NCBI GenBank assembly: GCA_963802635.1
Contig: CAWDJJ010000002.1
Coordinates: 1,178,001 to 1,242,000 of the forward strand
Direction of reading: 5' to 3'
DNA from: CAVTLG01 sp963802635
GTDB lineage: Bacteria > Chloroflexota > Ktedonobacteria > Ktedonobacterales > Ktedonobacteraceae
Length of the DNA: 64,000 bases
Under the pieces are notes generated by a model. The model was not told the origin of the DNA and did no database searches. It was given only the letters and a program-made list of their open reading frames with translations. A program made the translations under genes and the position numbers. This document shows positions 27,890 to 35,696 of this stretch, in pieces (position 1 is the first letter of the stretch; every line of letters starts with the position of its first letter).

Positions 27890-29005
27890 ATGTCAAAAGA
27901 AGATTCTCAACGGCCACCATTGCAACCGGGTAGCCTTTTATACGATACACCAATACAGCAACAGCTTGTTCTTTCTGGGGAATATCAAGCATCTTCGCCT
28001 CCAACGCTCTTCACGGAGCAAGGTCGCCTTACCCTCTACTGGCATTGGGCTGAACCACGTTTCGCTGATGGAAGGCTTGTGCGGGGCAGACGCTACACGC
28101 AACAAGAGAAGACCATGCTTTTTGCAGACTGGTTACGCACACTTGTGGCCGATGGGATCCTCGATCCACGAGAGCACCTGCCAGCATATTGCGTCTTTGC
28201 AGGCATCCCTTTCACTCTCAAGGAGAAGCATGTTGCACAAGCGATTCGCCAACTTCGTGATGAGCGCGTGCTGCCAAATCGCAAGACGCGGAAAGACAAG
28301 GGCCAGCCGCAGTGGACGAGGCGAGACGAGTATTGCTTCTGGCTCATCGGTCATATGCGAGCATTGACGATCACTCAACTGCGACGTGTCTTGGCTAACT
28401 GGCCGAAGAAAGATAGCAAAAGGGGGATGCTTTCCCTCACGCGAACCATGGCAATTGTCGATCGGTGGGAAGAGCAGAAATATGCAATTCATTGGCGTAT
28501 CGGCTATAGAGGATCAGGATGGGTGTATTTGACCCGTAAGGGTTTAAAACACGCAGGGCTGGATTTTCGAGCAGGCGTCCCACGCTTCTTCGAGCATCTC
28601 TATTGGATCAATGAAGTTCGGTTCAAACTGGAAGAAGAAGACTCGCAGTTGGAATGCATCAGTGAACGATCTATCCAAGCTGAGCAGGAGAAGCGACGAA
28701 AAGGGGAACGTCTTAACCATATTCCTGATGGGAGGATACTTTTGCCAGGGCCAGACGGGAAACAAGAGATCATAGACATCGAAGTGCAAATTTCTAAGCC
28801 GTCACCAGGAGCGGTAAAGATGGTAATGGGCGATAGTTACTTCAGTGGGAGTAATAATCCTCTCCGCTACTATGTCAACAGAGCATCACAAGGTGTGGTC
28901 AAGGCGACGTATGAGGAACGAGCGAAATACGCATTTAGTATGCGTCCTTCTGTAGAGATAATTAACCTGGAGGAATGGCTCCGCCCTTCAACAACATCAA
29001 AATAA
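27890..29005 (+). CDS. Replication-relaxation-like protein (second copy)
   Basis: The 371-aa protein starts at an ATG with a GGGAG ribosome site. The N-terminal ~125 residues are a distinct domain containing LTLYWHWAEPRFADGRLVRG. A winged helix follows (RRDEYCFWLIGHMRALTITQLRRVL), parallel to that of the upstream paralogue, with the same GWVYLTRKGLKHAGL wing. The C-terminal part holds HIPDGRILL and IIDIEVQISKP, a D...E-x-x-x-K pattern like the degenerate PD-(D/E)xK core of the Replic_Relax family. The family assignment is by eye. The pair probably derives from an integrated plasmid or conjugative element. Confidence 0.6.
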   Translation: MSKEDSQRPPLQPGSLLYDTPIQQQLVLSGEYQASSPPTLFTEQGRLTLYWHWAEPRFADGRLVRGRRYTQQEKTMLFADWLRTLVADGILDPREHLPAYCVFAGIPFTLKEKHVAQAIRQLRDERVLPNRKTRKDKGQPQWTRRDEYCFWLIGHMRALTITQLRRVLANWPKKDSKRGMLSLTRTMAIVDRWEEQKYAIHWRIGYRGSGWVYLTRKGLKHAGLDFRAGVPRFFEHLYWINEVRFKLEEEDSQLECISERSIQAEQEKRRKGERLNHIPDGRILLPGPDGKQEIIDIEVQISKPSPGAVKMVMGDSYFSGSNNPLRYYVNRASQGVVKATYEERAKYAFSMRPSVEIINLEEWLRPSTTSK

Positions 29006-29437
29006 TCTGAACGATGTCAGGGGGAGCGTGATGAAAAGCTCAGCCTTTTCTCAACACAACATGTGTACTCTCTCAAATAACATATGTTGTTTGGGGCGTC
29101 TATTAGTGCATGATAGAATAGGGCTGGCTTAAATTCGATGGAACCTTTCCATGTTAAATACCTACAGCGACTATGACCGAGTTCTTTGTCAAGTTGCGAC
29201 TGACGCCGCGCAGAGCAATGTCCAGGAGTCAGATATCGAACAATCATTAGAGATCGGGTGTGATTGTTTGCATGAGTAATTACACAGGACAAATGTAGGT
29301 CATGATGCAGAGAGCGTTTGGCGTAGATACGCTCCTCGAACAGGCCTTCTGTGGGAGGTGGTGCATGAATCTGATTGTCATTAACGAAATTCTGTCGCAG
29401 GAGAAAGTCCTGCCACGTCTTGAGCGAAGGAGCATGT

Positions 29438-29818
29438 GTGAGAAATCATCTTCAAGAGTGTCTCGTCAAGTATGGTATCGATATGACCTCCCCAACGCGC
29501 CTGCCCATGGACATGACAATGCAGCAAGATATTGTTGAGTGGCCCTATACCCTGTACTTTCAAGGAAGGATGCTATCAGGGATGGCACCTCTTTTTCCAA
29601 TGAAGCAGGAGCTAATCACAGTTGAGGTCCTGGGAACACTGCTTGTCTGGAACTGGTTAGAGCACCGCGATCCACCTATCCGCATACTTGCGCAAGATGA
29701 GTATAATCGTCGCATAAAAGCTTTGCAGCAGTTCCTTGGAGAGGCATACGATGCTTGTGTAGAAGCGAATGCCAAAGATCGAGAAGAACGGGCTGAAGCT
29801 AAGCGGAAAAAGACATGA
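29438..29818 (+). CDS. Small hypothetical protein
   Basis: About 126 aa from the GTG at 29438, which has GAAGGAG five bases upstream; in-frame codons further up lack a site. The sequence (QQDIVEWPYTLYFQGRMLSG, then VEVLGTLLVWNWLEHRDPP) ends in a highly charged helix (CVEANAKDREERAEAKRKK). No family is recognised. It follows the replication-relaxation pair by about 430 bases and is probably cargo of the same element. Confidence 0.5.
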   Translation: MRNHLQECLVKYGIDMTSPTRLPMDMTMQQDIVEWPYTLYFQGRMLSGMAPLFPMKQELITVEVLGTLLVWNWLEHRDPPIRILAQDEYNRRIKALQQFLGEAYDACVEANAKDREERAEAKRKKT

Positions 29819-29889
29819 ACAGGACGCTTCACTGTTGCACCCATAGGATGCACAACGTGCCGCTAACCAGTAACCAACCAGTTGAAAAA

Positions 29890-30015
29890 TGTGCCTTCTT
29901 GTCGAGAATACTTGTGTTCTCAGCAAGAAGGCATATCATGAACAGTATCACTGGTGATTTCGTACGCATCCAAACCTCTTCCGATTCATTAACAGCGGCG
30001 AACGTCAGCTCATGA
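29890..30015 (+). mobile_element. Relic of an IS left end and transposase start
   Basis: ATG at 29938 opens MNSITGDFVRIQTSSDSLTA, which resembles the start of the transposase at 47949 (MTSIADGSVCIQTSSESVPT). Both copies sit just after a hairpin flanking a GTGCCT motif (here CCTTCTTG/CAAGAAGG). The frame stops after 25 codons and nothing further of the transposase can be followed. It is therefore a short left-end fragment of the same IS family. Confidence 0.55.
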
Positions 30016-30817
30016 GGGTCTTCCATGCAAATCTCATGCTTATAGAAAAGCGGTTCATATTGATTGGCTTCAGCAGTGGCGTCCGAACTATATGTTCAGG
30101 GATAGTATCTCCTTGCACGGAAGGTGACGGAGACCTATACATTTGTAATTACGAGAGACGATGGAAATAAACTGATGTATCAAACAAATAAGTTGCGTTT
30201 GACACTATTGAAGTTTGCTGCTTTACCACTAGAAAACTCTGCCAGATCTGGGGCACGTGTCTAGCGCTGGCCCTGAAAAAATCAGGCCACCTCGTATGGG
30301 CCTAAACAATACCATACAGCTTCTCCCCTGTGTTTATCAAAAGTCGATCAATTTTTGTTGAGATGGTGTTCGAGACGCAGTGGTACATAGTGCTGGGAAC
30401 TCCCTCTCAGGCAAAGTGCTGCCTCTCGTTTCTTTGATCGACGTTTCACCAGTATTTGCTTCCACGATGGCACTGCTTGCGGTCCTTGTCATAGATGAGA
30501 AGAAGATAGTGAGGAAGCCGCATTCTTCCTACAAGTTACAGCGTTGGGGAGAGTCCCATTGCGAGTAGCTGGAAGGCTACTCTGTAGATACCCTAACGTA
30601 GCAGGGAAGTAGATGCTACCGTCTCTCACAAGCTATGCACTATAGTGCACAAATATCTGTGCACTATAGTGCATAGCTTGTGCATCCATTTATGTGAACC
30701 ATGAGCAGTGGCGAGATCGGGAATGAAGACAAGAGAACGGTTCCCGGTATCTCCCAGATGGATAATTGACCATAGTGGTCAAAGTGATTATCCGTAAACA
30801 GGACACGCACATAGCCT
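30016..30817. other. Non-coding interval
   Basis: No gene is supported. A small hairpin GAGTAGC/GCTACTC lies near 30565-30584, and the long perfect inverted repeat at 30628-30683 is listed separately. The part next to 30817 is downstream of the minus-strand PLD gene. Confidence 0.5.
30628..30683. repeat. Perfect 25-bp inverted repeat with nested palindromes
   Basis: Arms 30628-30652 and 30659-30683 are exact reverse complements around a six-base loop. Each arm contains the 14-bp palindrome TGCACTATAGTGCA (30637-30650 and 30661-30674), so the site is a palindrome of palindromes. It lies 135 bases beyond the stop of the PLD gene. It could be a cruciform, a double operator or a terminator without a T-run. 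Confidence 0.8.
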
Positions 30818-32527
30818 CTAATAAAAAATGATATGTGACCATTCTGAAAAGTGTTTTGCAACATTTCTAGCTCTCGAAGATATACTTACTGGAAAAAATG
30901 ATATATGCTGAGAAAAATGCAGGACATCATCTACCTCAGAAAGACGCCAACGTTTCACTTGTGCTAAAGAACCTTGCAAAATAAGCCAGAGATCCGGATA
31001 CCAAATAGGCACTTCGCTACGTGTCATCCACGGCCTTTGGACAATACCTCTTCCACGTACTTGCTCTTGCAGCATTTTTTCGCTGTCGGAAGTATCTATT
31101 CTGAGAAGTAAAAGAGGGGGCTTGGCATAGCAGTTGAATTGAGCTTGTACTTCGATACCCCAACGAAGAAATTGAAGCTCCTGATCTTTTCGCACATGCT
31201 GCCACTGTTCTTCTAGAGATGTTATTGCTCGAACGAACTCGCTATGAGATATGGTCACCTCTTGCCTGCTTTTCGTTTGTGCGTTCCAAGAGAGATGTTT
31301 GTCCGTTACTTGCTCATCGCAATCAAGCACAACAGACATCTCTGCCTGCCCTGGCAGAAAGATTTTTACTTGCTTTTCCTCCTTATGAATGGCTAGTTGA
31401 ATACGCGGTTTCATTTCTTGCGCTGTTTCTGTATCCACAATTGCTTTGAGTGCTTTTTGTATTTTATATATATCATCTCCATCTATTTCCATTGCCCAGG
31501 TCGTTTCATCTGATGATCCATTTGCATCAATCCACGATTGAGATGTACGCCCACTGCTGAAGAGTTTACAAACCAAAGAGCGCTTTAGTGGTTCCCAAAA
31601 GAGAAAAATGGAAAAATAATCCATCTGCTCAATTTCCCGGACATCTTCTATCAATGGGTGAAGCCAGCAAAGTGCCTGCCATAGCTCATTTGCATCGACA
31701 TCAATCACCTCTTTGGGGAGTGAAGCTGCAATCACTTCTGGATGCAGCAGGTCAGGTGGTATGAGCGGTACGTTTTTGTCAGTTTGGACACCAACTGTCT
31801 CACCTGCAAATGCAAGGGATGGAGAGGCCACTTCAGACCTATACCCATCTGGCTGAGAAAGCGCTTCTGGTGTTTTTGACCAGTCTCTTGTGCCTAAATG
31901 AGGTGGTCTATGGTACTTCTGAGCAATTTCTTTTTGACGTTGTGCCACAGCTTGCCCTAATTGTTGAAGCTCGGTATCCTTCTTGAACTCCTCTAAAAAC
32001 AGGCGCATATTTTGTAAATCATGATTTTCAATCCGTTGGCTTTGCTCCCAGATCGCTGACCAGTAAGCGACAACTTGCTCGATGAAGTGTGGATCAATAC
32101 TCTCAACACCGTACTCAAGATTGCGATTAAGGCCAGAATAGGTTGCATTTCCCGACCCGATAAAAGTGCGTTGATTGTCGAACACCCAGACCTTCGCGTG
32201 AATGGTATCACAGGCTCTTACTTCAACTCTCCAATTGTCATGGCGCTCCAGACAATCTCTTAAATGCTCAAGCGCTTCTAGCTGTGAGGCCCCAGCGAGG
32301 AAGTCTTCACTACGAAAGCGTGTCAATACGCGAAGAGAGAGGGGCGCGGCTTTATGAAAGACCAGAGGCGACAATATCTTTTCGGTCTCTTGTACCACAT
32401 CATCTGTCAGGAAAGGGCTGGCGCAGAAAAGATTACGCTGTACTCGCTCCAGAGCGTTGATCAGAGTAAGACGCCAGGGCGATTGGATTGGCCGAAAAAG
32501 AGGAAATGCATTTTCTTGTCTGTCCAT
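30818..32527 (-). CDS. PLD-superfamily (single HKD) nuclease-like protein
   Basis: About 569 aa from the ATG at 32527 (MDRQENAFPLF). A phospholipase D fold is clear, with H110-x-K112-x4-D117 (IHAKVWVFD) followed by GSGNATYSGLNRNLEYGVE, giving the conserved N127 and E138. Only one HKD motif is present, as in the nuclease branch of the superfamily (Nuc, BfiI), which works as a dimer. The remaining ~400 residues contain no motif I recognise, apart from a possible strand-rich domain near the C-terminus. It is the last minus-strand gene of a row that begins with the pPIWI island. DISARM and other defence loci also use PLD nucleases, but the other DISARM genes are absent. Confidence 0.82.
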   Translation of the reverse strand: MDRQENAFPLFRPIQSPWRLTLINALERVQRNLFCASPFLTDDVVQETEKILSPLVFHKAAPLSLRVLTRFRSEDFLAGASQLEALEHLRDCLERHDNWRVEVRACDTIHAKVWVFDNQRTFIGSGNATYSGLNRNLEYGVESIDPHFIEQVVAYWSAIWEQSQRIENHDLQNMRLFLEEFKKDTELQQLGQAVAQRQKEIAQKYHRPPHLGTRDWSKTPEALSQPDGYRSEVASPSLAFAGETVGVQTDKNVPLIPPDLLHPEVIAASLPKEVIDVDANELWQALCWLHPLIEDVREIEQMDYFSIFLFWEPLKRSLVCKLFSSGRTSQSWIDANGSSDETTWAMEIDGDDIYKIQKALKAIVDTETAQEMKPRIQLAIHKEEKQVKIFLPGQAEMSVVLDCDEQVTDKHLSWNAQTKSRQEVTISHSEFVRAITSLEEQWQHVRKDQELQFLRWGIEVQAQFNCYAKPPLLLLRIDTSDSEKMLQEQVRGRGIVQRPWMTRSEVPIWYPDLWLILQGSLAQVKRWRLSEVDDVLHFSQHISFFPVSISSRARNVAKHFSEWSHIIFY

Positions 32528-32726
32528 CACTTTTTCCCTTGTATCAAAACTGCTCTTCCGGAAATCAGGAGCATATATCCTTCTTACTTCCAAAGAGCAA
32601 AATCCAACGAAAGCTTTTTACGCCGCTAAAATTGAGGTGCATTTAGCACAAGATGGAAATCTCTTTTCGCTTCTTTCGCGTCTATGATACGTTGCCCAGT
32701 TCTCGGTCCAGGTGAGGATGATATTC

Positions 32727-33899
32727 CTATTGTAGCGCCCATAACCCAGTTTGGGAATGTAAACCTATTCCAAAGTAAGATCCATCAGAGAACATATTCT
32801 CTACGAGGTCATCCCGATCGGAAAAGGTATCCGGAGAGTAAGGGACAGTGTGAGGAAAATCCTCGTTGGCAAGGATTTTAGACAGATATTCCCAATCAGC
32901 AGCTTGGTAGAACCAGACGTCCTGGCTCCCTTGAGGAACATCGCTTGGCTGTCATTGAACCCCAGTAAGAGAATGGCCTTCAACACGAAATTCCCTATCT
33001 GGTTTTAAATGGTAATGTTGCATCTGTATGGCTCTTTTCCTGCCTACAGCAAGTGCGATGGCTCGTTGGGCAAGTTCCTCTGCCACGTTATTGAGACCTG
33101 CGAACAGAGCAATGCTGGCGAAGTGCCAGTATTTGCCAGCGATGATGTCTGTATCAGTTACTTTTATTGGGTCCTGACCAAGCTCAGGGTCGATAATTTC
33201 TATCAATCCTCGGGTAGAGGGAGGAAGCGCAGGATTACTTCTTTTACAGGCGGCCTGGACAATAACACCAATTTTTGTGACCTGTGTGCTGGTGAGCGTT
33301 CGTCCATCTACTAATACGGCAGTATTTCCACTGTCTTGTTTTTTACCATAAATACTTTGGCGAGCTGCCGATCTGCTCTGCTTGCTTGTTACTCCCTTTG
33401 CTTCCATCAGAAGAAGTCCTTGCCCATCAGGGCGCAACGCAGCAAAGTCTAGTGCCTTTTTACGAGGGTCAACTCTGATAGGATTCAGAGCATCAGGTGG
33501 TACATTAAAGAGTGGGGAAGCAAGCAGAGCTGTACATCCAACTCCGAATTCGTGACTAAAACCTGAGGCAAAGTCCCCCAATTGCTCACGGATCTCTAGA
33601 TCTGGATGACGAAGATTTAAAGCCAGGTATAAGCCACCAGTAATCAGTAAGCTTCGTTCACGAAAACGCAGTATGTTTGATGTTGGAAGGGCAAGCTTCT
33701 TTATCGCTGTGGCTTGGAGCAACGCAAGAAGTCTAAATGGAAAGCCACCAGTTGGCCCGTATTTCTGAAAAAAAGTTCGAACAGGATCGTAAAGAGGGTC
33801 CTGTGGAATAGCATAACGTGAAGATCTGGGCAGTTGACTAATCTGAATACATCGTTGGCGGCGGAGTTCATAGCCATTAAATGAATAGGTTATTTGCAT
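32727..33899 (-). pseudogene. PD-(D/E)xK nuclease-like gene with an in-frame TGA
   Basis: Starting at the ATG at 33899 (GGAG five bases upstream), the 315-aa product contains LDFAALRPDG and then LLLMEAKG. This gives D151 and E166-x-K168 of a PD-(D/E)xK nuclease, preceded by SHEFGVGCTALL. A TGA at 32952-32954 ends this frame. The same frame then continues for 74 coding-like codons (DVWFYQAADWEYLSKILANE, MFSDGSYFGIGLHSQTG) to a TAG at 32727. CAA-TGA-CAG differs by one transition from CAA-CGA-CAG, so a nonsense mutation (or a sequence error) is likely. The nuclease core is before the stop and could remain active. Confidence 0.65.
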
Positions 33900-34566
33900 G
33901 ATCTCTCCATTTCAGGTTTCTATCGGTTCCTTCTTTGAGGTAGAGCTTCTGGAAGGTTGCCATCCTAGATAGGGCAACAATCGAGGGATATCTGTATGTA
34001 CCATACAGAATAGACCAGAAATGATCTTTGCATCAACAAATTCCTATTTTGTGTGGAAAGTCGGGTACTTTTATCCTCAGTTAGCCTGTAAAAAGTGGAG
34101 AACGTCTTCCCCTTGTCATCTGATATGCGCAATTTGTACGCACTTATATTGGTTACTGGATGAACGTTTCCCGGCTGATCAAGCGTTCAAGGTACATACA
34201 TAGAGCGATCCGTCGGGGCAGCACGCATTATCGGTGGCATACTGATAACGATTTCAGGGGAAGTGTTCCTGATGAAGCTTGCTGTTCATCAGGAACAGTC
34301 TACAATCCTTCAGTGGGGAAGCTGCCGTATTGTGTACGGAACCAGATGTCGAGGAAAAAAACCTCATCTTTCTGATTGCTCCCCCATCTAGGTCTGAAAT
34401 GTGTCATCATCTTACTGGCGGGTAATATCTCTCATAAAGCACGTTCATTGCTTCTTCCTCAATGCTCTCCTTTAGAATGCTGATCTATTCAATAGGCCGG
34501 AGTGTGTCACAAACCATTGGATAAAACAACTTGGTGAACCGAAATTTATCTTATGATAATGCTTTT
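33900..34566. other. Non-coding interval with a 13-bp hairpin
   Basis: No gene is supported. TGTTCCTGATGAA (34264-34276) and TTCATCAGGAACA (34285-34297) form a perfect 13-bp inverted repeat with an eight-base loop. The interval separates the PD-(D/E)xK nuclease gene from the IS630 copy. Confidence 0.5.
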
Positions 34567-35696
34567 ATACCAATCCGCCATCTGTGATACAATGAGAAAA
34601 AGCAGAGACAGGATGGCTTCTTATGGGTGTAACAAAAGCAGCTCCTCATTTTTCTGTAGAAGAAGTGAAGAAGAGAATGGATGAGGCTCCACGGCCTCTG
34701 TATCGCAAACGTTGGCGTATTATTTATCATGCGCTAGTTGACCCACAACCGGCAGAAGACATAGCGCTCCATTGTGGCGTAGCGAAGGATACCGTTCATA
34801 CACTGATGCGCACGATATAATCGCTTTGGGATAGCCGCGATAGAAACACCAGGAAAAGGAGGCAGAAAGAGGTTTTACCTTTCTTTAGAACAAGAGAAGC
34901 AGTTCCTGGATCCTTTTATTGAACAAGCAAAAACGGGAAGCATTGCTACGTGTGCCGAGATCCATGCAGCCTATGAAGCCCATATTGATCGAAAAGTAGA
35001 TGAAAGTACGATATATCGCTTACTAAATCGTCATGGATGGAGAAAGATCGTTCCGCGCCCGAAGCATCCGAAAGCAGATCGGCAAAAGCAGGAAGACTTT
35101 AAAAAAACTTTCCGACGCTCGTGAAACAAGTACTCGCCACAAAACCCGTAGAAGACCCCCGACCCCTCTTGGTTCTCGTACAGGATGAAGGACGATTTGG
35201 ACGTATTAGCCGTCCAAAGAGATGTTGGGCTCCGCCGGGTATCCGACCGGAGGCTCCGGCGCAGGTGGTTCGTGAAGCTATTTATGCGTTTACCGCAGTA
35301 GCACCTTCTCTTGGAAAAATGTGCTCTCTCCTGCTTCCTACAGCCAATACGGAATCGATGAATATCTTCTTACAACATGTCAGTCAAACGTTTTCTGAGT
35401 ATTTTCTGGTCATGCAGGTTGACCAGGCTGGCTGGCACCAGGCAAAAGAGCTGGTTATTCCTGAAAACATACGTTTCGTTAAACAACCTCCTTATTCGCC
35501 TGAAGTCAATCCTGTTGAACATATTTGGGACGATATTCGAGAAAAGTATTTTCACAACCGTACTTTCGACTCACTTGACTCCCTTACGGAGAAACTATGT
35601 AACGCGTTAAATGCTCTTGAGAACGATCCTGAGCGCATTACTTCTATGACCTTTTTCCCTCATTTGAGGGCTGTCATTTAGGTTGCGGATTGGTAT
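34567..35696 (+). mobile_element. IS630-family insertion sequence
   Basis: ATACCAATCCGC (34567-34578) and GCGGATTGGTAT (35685-35696) are perfect 12-bp terminal inverted repeats around an IS630-type transposase. IS630/Tc1 elements target TA. TA dinucleotides occur at the edges, although the duplication is not clean. The right end overlaps the stop codon of the pPIWI gene. Confidence 0.8.
34623..35681 (+). pseudogene. IS630-family transposase, two frame breaks
   Basis: Three consecutive frames encode one DDE transposase. The first (34623-34820) gives the helix-turn-helix region (MGVTKAAPHFSVEEVKKRMD, then AEDIALHCGVAKDTVHTLM). The second, from about 34822, gives RFGIAAIETPGKGGRKRFYL and a second HTH (ESTIYRLLNRHGWRK). 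The third, from about 35110, gives the catalytic core: LVQDEGRFG (first Asp), QVDQAGWH (second Asp) and SPEVNPVEHIWDDIRE (Glu). All catalytic residues are present but the frame breaks near 34820 and 35110 make an active product unlikely, unless programmed frameshifting is used as in some IS630 relatives. Confidence 0.8.

Noticed and set aside
30818..32527. DISARM locus because of the PLD protein
   Set aside because: No DISARM methylase, DrmA helicase or DrmB protein lies nearby; the PLD fold alone is not specific.
32952..32954. Selenocysteine codon
   Set aside because: TGA lies after the nuclease core in a protein with no redox motif, and the context fits a simple CGA to TGA change.
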